Shown here: positions 7,229 through 12,684 of the stretch, in pieces
Position numbering within the stretch: the first letter of the stretch is position 1
Layout: each line of letters starts with the position of its first letter
NCBI GenBank assembly: GCA_937957985.1
Contig: CALGOH010000024.1
Coordinates: 1 to 17,754 of the forward strand
Reading direction: 5' to 3'
Origin: an uncultured Verrucomicrobiae bacterium
GTDB lineage: Bacteria > Verrucomicrobiota > Verrucomicrobiia > Verrucomicrobiales > Akkermansiaceae
DNA: 17,754 nt
Made by a program: the position numbers and the translations under genes
The notes under the pieces: generated by a model
What the model was told of the DNA's origin: nothing
The model's database searches: none
What the model saw: the letters and a program-made list of their open reading frames with translations, nothing else

Positions 7229-7325
7229 GCCGGGCGGGAGGCGTCCGCGCCTCCCGGTCAAGCCGCTGCCGGGCGACCTGGAGGTCGCTGACCCTTCCAC
7301 ATGGCTCCTGCAAGGAGCCACTCCC
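7202..7325. repeat. Composite palindromic (REPIN-like) element B
   Basis: The element is 124 nt. The left module (7202-7228) is GGAGT, stem-loop GGCTCCT-TTCG-AGGAGCC, then ATGA. The right module (7300-7325, read on the minus strand) is GGAGT, GGCTCCT-TGC-AGGAGCC, then ATG. Two internal perfect hairpins are present: CGGGAGGCG-TCCG-CGCCTCCCG (7235-7256) and GCGACCT-GG-AGGTCGC (7273-7288). It fills the gap between the convergent purK and ssb genes. The left arm supplies the purK stop, and the right arm begins 2 nt after the ssb stop. It could serve as a bidirectional transcript end, although no T-run follows. Confidence 0.8.
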
Positions 7326-7327
7326 TG

Positions 7328-7798
7328 TCAGAAGGGGATGTCGTCGCCTTCCTCCTCGTAGTCACCCTCATCGGCGGCCGAGCCACCCTGGGGCTTCGAG
7401 TCGTCCGAGTGGCCGGACGAGGATCCTCCCTGCCGTCCGCCCCCGGAACCACCGGAGCCGCCCCGGCCGTCGGGCAGGAACTGCACGTTCTCGCCCACGA
7501 CCTTCAGCTTGCTGCGCTTCTGGCCGCTCTGCTTGTCCTCCCAGGTATCAAGCTGCAGGCGTCCCTCGATGAAGACGCCGCGGCCCTTGGAAAGGAACTT
7601 CTGCGAGTTCTCGGCGGTGTTTCCCCAGACGGTGACATCGACGAAGGTCGTCTCGTCGCTCCAGTTGCCGTTGCCGTCGGAGACGCGGCGGTTCACGGCG
7701 AGGCCGAGGTCGGCGACCGCCGTCCCTTTGGGCGTGTAGCGAAGTTCGGGATCGCGGGTCAGGTTCCCGATCAGCATCACTTTGTTCAGATTGGCCAT
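7328..7798 (-). CDS. ssb: Single-stranded DNA-binding protein
   Basis: The product is 156 residues. The OB-fold domain occupies about residues 1-110, beginning MANLNKVMLIGNLTRDPELRY and containing TTFVDVTVWGNTAE and GVFIEGRLQLDTWED. A flexible Gly/Ser/Gln-rich linker follows, and the protein ends in the acidic tip EEEGDDIPF, which in the family recruits replication and repair partners. The protein coats single-stranded DNA during replication, recombination and repair. It lies downstream of rpsF, as in many bacteria, but an intrinsic terminator separates the two. A candidate promoter (7809-7838) suggests ssb has its own transcription. rpsR and rplI, often found beside rpsF and ssb, are not here. 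Confidence 0.97.
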   Translation of the reverse strand: MANLNKVMLIGNLTRDPELRYTPKGTAVADLGLAVNRRVSDGNGNWSDETTFVDVTVWGNTAENSQKFLSKGRGVFIEGRLQLDTWEDKQSGQKRSKLKVVGENVQFLPDGRGGSGGSGGGRQGGSSSGHSDDSKPQGGSAADEGDYEEEGDDIPF

Positions 7799-7808
7799 GG
7801 CAGCGGAT

Positions 7809-7838
7809 AGTTTGGCGATCCCGGCTTGCGGAGGTCAA
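7809..7838 (-). promoter_or_regulatory. Candidate ssb promoter
   Basis: Reading the minus strand, a -35-like TTGACC (7838-7833) is followed after 18 nt by a poor -10-like CAAACT (7814-7809). The -10 is weak. Its position directly after the rpsF terminator and before ssb is the main argument. Confidence 0.3.
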
Positions 7839-7843
7839 GCCCT

Positions 7844-7866
7844 AAAAACTGTTCTCACGAACAGTT
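7844..7866 (-). terminator. Intrinsic terminator after rpsF
   Basis: On the minus strand a perfect 8-bp stem, AACTGTTC-GTGA-GAACAGTT, is followed by further T residues (TTTTT in total, ending at 7844) and overlaps the TAA stop of rpsF. This is a textbook rho-independent shape. It could be a full terminator or an attenuator reducing ssb expression from upstream promoters. Confidence 0.8.
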
Positions 7867-8149
7867 ACCGGGCCTGGTAGTGCTGGAGGTGGACCGAGTC
7901 GTTGAGGTTCAGCCGCGACTGGATCTTTTCGATGACCTCCGGCTCGGCGGAGAAGTGGTAGTTCACGTAGTGCCCGCCGTCCATCTTCTTGGACGGATAG
8001 GCGAACTGGCGGCGGCCGATCTGCCGGACCTCCTCGAGCTTGGCTCCCTCGGCTTCGAGTTCCTTGCCGATGGCGCTCACGAGGTCGTCGATGGAGCCGT
8101 CAATCCCCTTCGTGTTGAGGACGATCAGGCCTTCGTAATTCCTGCTCAT
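7865..8149 (-). CDS. rpsF: 30S ribosomal protein S6
   Basis: The product is 94 residues, normal S6 length. It begins MSRNYEGLIVLNTKG and shows the S6 fold signatures: the first strand (YEGLIVL), a helix rich in Glu/Lys (DLVSAIGKELEAEGAKL), IGRRQFAYPSKKMDGGHYVNYHFSAEP, and LNLNDSVHLQHYQAR at the end. S6 pairs with S18 on the platform of the small subunit. The ATG at 8149 is chosen by family alignment; an in-frame start at 8251 would add 34 unrelated residues. The first 50 nt overlap the end of pth in another frame, so the rpsF initiation region lies inside pth. The stop is built into the terminator hairpin. Confidence 0.95.
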   Translation of the reverse strand: MSRNYEGLIVLNTKGIDGSIDDLVSAIGKELEAEGAKLEEVRQIGRRQFAYPSKKMDGGHYVNYHFSAEPEVIEKIQSRLNLNDSVHLQHYQAR

Positions 8150-8729
8150 GGTCTTGGTTGTCAGTGGCTGGGATGCGTGAATTGTAGCGGTTCGCGGCGG
8201 CCGCGAATCCTTGGGAGAGCGCAAGCTGCACGGCCGCCACGGCGCTTGCAAGTGTGTTTTCGAGCGCCTCCCGCTCGTCCTCGCGGAAGGTGCCCAGCAC
8301 GTGGCCGGTCATGTCTCCGGGACCCGCCGCGCCGATGCCGATCTTGAGCCTCGGAAAGGCGTCGGTGCCGAGATGCTCGATCAGCGACTTGATCCCGTTG
8401 TGCCCCCCGTCGCTGCCCTTTTCGCGGAAGCGGAGGCGTCCCAGAGGCAACGCCAGATCGTCGTAAACCACGAGGATCCGGTCGGCGCCCCATTTGTGGA
8501 ACGCGGCGATCTGCCGGACGCTGCGACCGCTCAGGTTCATGAAGGTCTGCGGCTTCACCAGCAGGATGCCGTCCGGGCCCTTCGCCACGTGGGCCTGCCA
8601 TCTCGGCTTCGATTCGAACGGCACGCCTCCGGCCAGGCGGTGAAGCACCATGAAGCCGACATTGTGGCGGGTCCGCTCATACTGCCGCCCGGGATTTCCG
8701 AGGCCGACGATCAGGCTGAATTCAGGCAC
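8100..8729 (-). CDS. pth: Peptidyl-tRNA hydrolase
   Basis: The product is 209 residues from the GTG at 8729. Family motifs: LIVGLGNPGRQYERTRHNVG (7-25), containing Asn12 and catalytic His22; PQTFMNLSG with Asn65; VVYDDLALPLGRLRF with Asp91; and GGHNGIKSLIEHLGTDAFPRLKIGIG with Asn111. The enzyme frees tRNA from peptidyl-tRNA that drops off ribosomes. The GTG start places the core five residues from the N-terminus, as usual. An in-frame ATG at 8792 would add 21 residues encoded across the AAGTGCC repeat tract and is considered less likely. The C-terminus runs about 25 residues past the usual family end, into rpsF (50-nt overlap). Confidence 0.93.
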   Translation of the reverse strand: MPEFSLIVGLGNPGRQYERTRHNVGFMVLHRLAGGVPFESKPRWQAHVAKGPDGILLVKPQTFMNLSGRSVRQIAAFHKWGADRILVVYDDLALPLGRLRFREKGSDGGHNGIKSLIEHLGTDAFPRLKIGIGAAGPGDMTGHVLGTFREDEREALENTLASAVAAVQLALSQGFAAAANRYNSRIPATDNQDHEQELRRPDRPQHEGD

Positions 8730-8748
8730 GGGGCGAGCGTCCGGCTCG

Positions 8749-8776
8749 AAGTGCCAAGTGCCAAGTGCCAAGTGTC
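8749..8776. repeat. Tandem heptamer repeat (AAGTGCC)n upstream of pth
   Basis: Three perfect AAGTGCC units (8749-8769) and a fourth variant AAGTGTC (8770-8776) lie 20 nt upstream of the preferred pth start. Because the unit is not a multiple of three, copy-number change would alter the frame of any protein started at 8792. The surrounding 8777-8862 holds no gene I can support. Confidence 0.85.
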
Positions 8777-8862
8777 GATGATCGGTGGCCATCCGCCAGG
8801 GCGGCCGAGTCGTGGCGGATTTTGGCCAACTCAGGAATCCGTGCGGGGACGAATCCGGGCCA

Positions 8863-9114
8863 TCAGGGAACGAGTTCCGTCACGAGCGGCTCGACGCGCT
8901 CATGGCGCACGATCTTCGATGCATACAGCAGGCAGGCCCGGATATCTTCGGGCTCCAGCCAATCATAGCCTGCGAGAATCGTCGCGGGCTCATCGCCTGC
9001 CGCGAGCATGTCGAGGACGTGCTCCACCGCGAGGCGACGACCACGAACAACCGGCTTGCCGGCGAACAAGCGTGGGTCGCTGGTGATCCTCTTGAGCAAC
9101 TCCTCCTCATGCAT
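8863..9114 (-). CDS. DUF433 family protein (VapB-like antitoxin type)
   Basis: The product is 83 residues from the ATG at 9114 (93 from the ATG at 9144; neither has a good ribosome binding site). The pattern RITSDPRLFAGKPVVRGRRLAVEHVLDMLAAG, then ILAGYDWLEPEDIRACLLYA, is the DUF433 signature, a small helix-turn-helix-like domain. Many members are encoded with a DUF5615 PIN-like toxin, so an antitoxin role is the usual inference. No such partner is seen here. The stop overlaps a following ATG (TGATG), but that frame closes after ten codons. The gene sits between the rplY terminator and pth, which looks like a small insertion into an otherwise conserved translation block. Confidence 0.8.
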   Translation of the reverse strand: MHEEELLKRITSDPRLFAGKPVVRGRRLAVEHVLDMLAAGDEPATILAGYDWLEPEDIRACLLYASKIVRHERVEPLVTELVP

Positions 9115-9164
9115 GACGTAAGTCTGCCATGGAATCCACCCCATGCCAAGTCGACCCGGACACG

Positions 9165-9198
9165 AAAAACCCCGGGCCGCGCGGAGCGGACCGGGGTT
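9165..9198 (-). terminator. Intrinsic terminator after rplY
   Basis: On the minus strand the stem AACCCCGG...CCGC / GCGG...CCGGGGTT (12 bp with one internal mismatch, 5-nt loop) is followed by a run of T residues (9169-9165). It lies about 20 nt after the rplY stop. It is strong by shape and separates rplY from the DUF433 gene and pth. Confidence 0.9.
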
Positions 9199-9217
9199 GA
9201 GAATCGCAGGAAAAAGA

Positions 9218-9886
9218 TCAGGCCTCGGCGGGCTCCTCCTCGGAGGGAGCTTCGGCCTCGGCGGCTTCCGCGGGCGCGGCTCCGGCGGAGACTTCGGCGC
9301 CTTCCAGTTCCTCTTCGCTGATCGCCGCGGCCGGACGGCCGATGTGGGCGATCACGACCTCGTCGTCGTAGTTGGGCTTCACCCCCTCAGGAAACCCGAC
9401 ATCGCCGATGTGGAGCGAGTCCCCGTCGTCGAGCTTCGAAACATCGAACTCCAGGAACTCCGGGAGGTTCGTGACCGTGCAGGTGATGTCGAGGGTGTGA
9501 AGGCCCTGCTCGAGAATGCCGCCCGCCTTCACCCCGACCGGCGTGCCGAGCAGGTGGACGGGCACCGAAGCGTGAATCTCGGTCTTTTCATCGACCGCGC
9601 GGAAGTCGGCATGCAGCGCCTCGCCGGTCAGCGGATCATACTGGATGTCCTGAAGAAACGCCAGGTCGGAGGCTCCGCCTCCGATCTCGAGATTGACGAT
9701 GATGTTCTCCGACTCGCTCTCGCCGAGCAGTTCGCGGAAGGTCTTGGCATCGACCTTGAGGTTCTTGTTCTCGGCTCCCTTGCCGTAGATCACCGAGGGC
9801 AGCCAGCCTTCGCGGCGCATCTGCTTGAGGACGCCGGAACCGGTGCGGGCGCGGAGTTCGGCTTTGAGAGTGTGCTTCTTGGCCAT
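9218..9886 (-). CDS. rplY: 50S ribosomal protein L25, long (CTC/general stress) form
   Basis: The product is 222 residues. It has the N-terminal 5S-rRNA-binding L25 domain (about 1-95: MAKKHTLKAELRARTGSGVLKQMRREGWLPSVIYGKG...) and the TL5/CTC C-terminal beta domain (about 100-185: VPVHLLGTPVGVKAGGILEQ, LDITCTVTNLPEFLEFDVSKL, GDSLHIGDVGFPEGVKP). A low-complexity Ala/Glu tail follows (about 188-222), as in many long L25 proteins. The protein binds 5S rRNA in the large subunit. It is followed by pth in many genomes, as here apart from the inserted DUF433 gene. A good promoter is seen upstream at 9934-9962 and a terminator downstream, so it can form a monocistronic unit. Confidence 0.96.
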   Translation of the reverse strand: MAKKHTLKAELRARTGSGVLKQMRREGWLPSVIYGKGAENKNLKVDAKTFRELLGESESENIIVNLEIGGGASDLAFLQDIQYDPLTGEALHADFRAVDEKTEIHASVPVHLLGTPVGVKAGGILEQGLHTLDITCTVTNLPEFLEFDVSKLDDGDSLHIGDVGFPEGVKPNYDDEVVIAHIGRPAAAISEEELEGAEVSAGAAPAEAAEAEAPSEEEPAEA

Positions 9887-9933
9887 GGCGGAAATGAATG
9901 GTGAGTGCCTCCGTCCCTGACGGCGGGGCGCGG

Positions 9934-9962
9934 GTCATAGCCACGCCCGGGGAAATTGTCAA
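9934..9962 (-). promoter_or_regulatory. Sigma70-type promoter for rplY
   Basis: On the minus strand a perfect -35 TTGACA (9962-9957) is separated by exactly 17 nt from a -10-like TATGAC (9939-9934). Transcription would start near 9927, giving a leader of about 40 nt. That leader contains a small CCGTC-AGG-GACGG hairpin (9911-9923). An A/T-rich stretch (TTTTTTG) directly overlaps the -35 region. Confidence 0.75.
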
Positions 9963-10001
9963 AAAATTGTTGCCGGGGAGATGCCTCGAATGCGCTGACC
10001 C

Positions 10002-10928
10002 TCAAACGTCGAACAGCGAGGTGACCGACTGGCCGCCGGCGATGCGGCGGATCGCCTCGGCGAGCAGGCCTGCGATGCCGCAGACGTGGACCTTTTCGCC
10101 GCCGGCCTGCGGGACGGAGTCGGTCGTGATCACCTCCTCGATCGCCGAGTCGCGGATCCGCTCGCGCCCGAGTTTTCCGAGCACGGCGTGGGAAACCCCG
10201 GCGAACACCCGACGCGCGCCGTGCCTGGCGAGGATCTCCGCCGCGGCGCAAAGGGTGCCGGCGGTCTCGGTCATGTCATCGACGAGCATCACGTCCCGGT
10301 CCTTGACGTCGCCGATCACGTTCATCGCCTCGACCTTGGTCGCACTGACCCGGTGCTTGGCGACGATGGCGAGGTCCGAACCGATCGCATCGGCGTAGGC
10401 GCGGGCCATCTTCACCCCGCCGACGTCGGGGGAGACCACCGTCAACCCGGACGGATCGCCGACCTTGTCGCGGATGTAGCCGATCAGCGCGGGCTTCGCG
10501 TAAAGGTGGTCGACCGGAATGTCGAAGAAGCCCTGGATCTGCGGCGCGTGGAGGTCCATGGTCAGAACCCGGTCGACCCCGGCGGAGGTGAGCAGGTTGG
10601 CGACCAGCTTGGCGGTGATGGGCACGCGCGGTTGGTCCTTCCGATCCTGCCGGGCGTAGCCGAAGAAAGGGATGACCGCCGTGATCCGCTCCGCCGAGGC
10701 GCGCCGGGCGGCGTCCACCATGATCAGCAGTTCCATCACGTTGTGATTGGTCGGCGGACAGGTGGGCTGGACGATGAAGACGTCCTCGCCGCGGATGTTC
10801 TCGTTGATCTTGACGAAGGTCTCGCCGTCCGGGAAGGCGTTCACGTGGACGTCGGCGAGATCGATGTCGAGTTCGGCGACGATGCGCTCGGACAGGTCGC
10901 GGTGGGCGGTTCCACTGATGATTCTCAT
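10002..10928 (-). CDS. prs: Ribose-phosphate pyrophosphokinase (PRPP synthetase)
   Basis: The product is 308 residues, typical class I length. Motifs: AFPDGETFVKINENIRGEDVF (31-51); VIPFFGYARQDRKDQPR (85-101), with the ATP-binding loop; DLHAPQIQGFFDIPVDHLYA (125-144), with metal-binding His128; VVSPDVGGVKMARAYA (164-179); and the PRPP-binding loop VMLVDDMTETAGTL (213-226). It makes PRPP from ribose-5-phosphate and ATP, feeding purine, pyrimidine, histidine and NAD synthesis. It supplies the same pathway as the nearby purE/purK and precedes rplY, a common gene pair. The ATG at 10928 is chosen by alignment; an in-frame upstream ATG at 10979 adds a basic tail that is not typical. The gene is divergent from the exosortase gene. 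Confidence 0.97.
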   Translation of the reverse strand: MRIISGTAHRDLSERIVAELDIDLADVHVNAFPDGETFVKINENIRGEDVFIVQPTCPPTNHNVMELLIMVDAARRASAERITAVIPFFGYARQDRKDQPRVPITAKLVANLLTSAGVDRVLTMDLHAPQIQGFFDIPVDHLYAKPALIGYIRDKVGDPSGLTVVSPDVGGVKMARAYADAIGSDLAIVAKHRVSATKVEAMNVIGDVKDRDVMLVDDMTETAGTLCAAAEILARHGARRVFAGVSHAVLGKLGRERIRDSAIEEVITTDSVPQAGGEKVHVCGIAGLLAEAIRRIAGGQSVTSLFDV

Positions 10929-10950
10929 GGGCTTGATCGACGGCAGGCCG

Positions 10951-10979
10951 ATTGTTGACAGTCGGGATCGGCTCGGCAA
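10951..10979 (-). promoter_or_regulatory. Candidate prs promoter
   Basis: On the minus strand TTGCCG (10979-10974), a 17-nt spacer and AACAAT (10956-10951) give four of six matches in each box. The same 69-nt divergent gap holds a plus-strand TTGACA (10955-10960) that could serve the exosortase gene, but its -10 partner (AACCCT) is poor. Confidence 0.3.
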
Positions 10980-10997
10980 CCCTTCAAGCGCTCGTAG

Positions 10998-11948
10998 ATG
11001 GAATCTCCGCGGAAATCGGGTGCCTCACCCAGCCCAACCCTTGTCGGCGCGATCGCGGTGGCCCTCGTCGTCGTGATCTTCTATTTCTTCGAGAAGGGTT
11101 TCGGACCACGGCAGCTCTTCAGTCCGCTGGCCTGGCTGGAATCCGCGTGGAATCCATCGACCGACTTCGAGCACGGTTACCTGGTTCCGCTGATCAGCAT
11201 CGGCCTGATCGTCTGGAAATGGCCGCGCCTGAAGGAGGCCGCGAGCCGACCCGGCGGCAGGTCGGTCTGGCTCGGGTTGCTGGTCGCGGTCATTGGCGCC
11301 GGTTTCTTCGTCATGGCCCATCGCACCGGACAGGCCCGGCTGGCGGTCGGCGGGTTGCCGATGATCCTGTGGGGGTGTTCCTGGTACCTGTGGGGGTGGT
11401 CCATCGCGAAGCTCACGGCTTTTCCCTGCTTCGTGTTCTGGCTGGCCATTCCCGTGCCCTACTTCCAACAGGCCACCACCCACCTGCAGATCCTGTCGAC
11501 GAAGCTGGCCCAGATCGGGTGCGGGTGGTTCGGCGTCGAAACCGAGGTCCGCGGCACGCAGATCTTTTCGATCACCGACAAGTGGGAGCCTCTCGAGATC
11601 AACGAAGGCTGCGGCGGCATCCGCTCGCTGATGGCGCTGATCCTGATCTCCACCGTCTGGGCCTACGTCGCCCGGATGAGTCTCTGGAAGAAGGCGCTGC
11701 TCTGCGTCTCCGCGATCCCGCTCGCGATCATCGGCAACATGCTGCGGCTCACCTCGATCTTCGTGATCGCCGAGTACGGCGATCCGGTCTTCGCCCGCGA
11801 CACCTGGCACGACTGGTCCGGGCTGATCATCTTCTACCCGATCTCGCTGCTGCTGCTGCTCGCGCTCCACTCCTTCCTCGAGGGCGGTCTCAAGCGGTTC
11901 CGGCGACCGCGCATGACCCGGCACAAGATCGAACAACCCGCCGCCTGA
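10998..11948 (+). CDS. Exosortase (exosortase/archaeosortase family transmembrane protease-transpeptidase)
   Basis: The product is 316 residues with about eight hydrophobic segments. The catalytic triad proposed for the family is present: Cys205 in NEGCGGIRSL, Arg250 in GNMLRLTSI and His271 in TWHDWSG. The periplasmic-side EHGYLVPLIS motif (59-68) is also typical. Exosortases are thought to cut C-terminal PEP-CTERM-like sorting signals and transfer the protein to an extracellular anchor, and are normally linked to exopolysaccharide genes. Both the following EpsI gene (4 nt away) and the polysaccharide genes downstream fit this. The core reads CGGIRSL rather than the frequent CSGIRSL. I cannot assign a numbered subclass. 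No PEP-CTERM substrate is encoded in this window. Confidence 0.92.
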   Translation: MESPRKSGASPSPTLVGAIAVALVVVIFYFFEKGFGPRQLFSPLAWLESAWNPSTDFEHGYLVPLISIGLIVWKWPRLKEAASRPGGRSVWLGLLVAVIGAGFFVMAHRTGQARLAVGGLPMILWGCSWYLWGWSIAKLTAFPCFVFWLAIPVPYFQQATTHLQILSTKLAQIGCGWFGVETEVRGTQIFSITDKWEPLEINEGCGGIRSLMALILISTVWAYVARMSLWKKALLCVSAIPLAIIGNMLRLTSIFVIAEYGDPVFARDTWHDWSGLIIFYPISLLLLLALHSFLEGGLKRFRRPRMTRHKIEQPAA

Positions 11949-11952
11949 TCCG

Positions 11953-12684
11953 ATGTTCCGCGCCTTGCTGCCCGCCGCCATGCTCGCCGTCGTGATGTCG
12001 GCGATCTACATCCTGCCGCCCTTCCAGCAGGTCGAGAGCGCGATGGACATGGACATCGACTCCTTCATCGGCGCATGGGAAACCAAGACCTATCCGCCCT
12101 CCGAACTGGAGCTGGCCATTCTCGCCGGAGACACCCTGTTTTCCAAGGCGCGGTGCTTCAGCCGGCGGCTGGAGGAAACGTCCATCATCGACGGCACGCC
12201 GGTCGACGTGATCGACCTGTCCATCGTCCTTTCCGGCCATGACCTGGCGAACTCGATCCACCGGCCCGAGCGCTGCATGCCGGCGCAGGGCCATCGCTCG
12301 ATCCGGAGTTCCCAGTCGGAAATCGAGCTGCCGTCGGGCCGCGCGGTTCCCGTCACCCGCCTCCTTTCCCGGCAGGAGTTCGGCTACGGACCGCCGGAGG
12401 ACCGGAAATTCGCCAGCCGCGAGTGCCTCACCTACTACTTCTTCGTGGGTCACGACAGCGTCACCCGCAGCCACACCATCCGCACCCTGATCGACATCAA
12501 GGACCGGGTCGCCAGGGGCGAAGCCCAGCGGTGGGCATACGTCAGCGCCACCGTGCCCTTCGTCAGCGGCGAGCGGGAATACGGAGCCCCGCTGCTCGGC
12601 TTCGAGGCGGCGGACCAAAAAATCCGCCGGTTCCTCGCGGAACTGGCGGAGTCGAACATCGATTGGCAACAGGTCACTCGCTGA
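11953..12684 (+). CDS. Exosortase-associated EpsI family protein
   Basis: The product is 243 residues. It has an N-terminal membrane anchor (about 5-22) and then a soluble domain. The EpsI signature is clear at NSIHRPERCMPAQGHRSI (100-117), matching the family pattern of a histidine/arginine/proline motif followed by Cys-x-Pro-x-x-Gly. In related genomes this domain is either fused to the exosortase or encoded just after it, as here (4-nt gap), and is needed for exopolysaccharide export or anchoring. Its biochemical activity is unknown. The 3' end overlaps the convergent O-antigen-ligase gene by 11 nt. The RPERC cysteine (Cys108) is a candidate functional residue. Confidence 0.85.
   Translation: MFRALLPAAMLAVVMSAIYILPPFQQVESAMDMDIDSFIGAWETKTYPPSELELAILAGDTLFSKARCFSRRLEETSIIDGTPVDVIDLSIVLSGHDLANSIHRPERCMPAQGHRSIRSSQSEIELPSGRAVPVTRLLSRQEFGYGPPEDRKFASRECLTYYFFVGHDSVTRSHTIRTLIDIKDRVARGEAQRWAYVSATVPFVSGEREYGAPLLGFEAADQKIRRFLAELAESNIDWQQVTR

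Noticed and set aside
5963..7321. 452-codon open frame antisense to purK
   Set aside because: Shadow frame; purK on the plus strand has full family motifs, and the antisense product is Arg/Gly/Val-rich with no recognisable domain.
8800..8862. Remnant of a DUF5615 toxin gene after the DUF433 gene
   Set aside because: The frame overlapping the DUF433 stop closes after ten codons, and I find no start-of-PIN-domain motif in the other frames.
10955..10983. Plus-strand promoter with perfect TTGACA for the exosortase gene
   Set aside because: No acceptable -10 box at 16-18 nt; kept only as a remark under the divergent gap.
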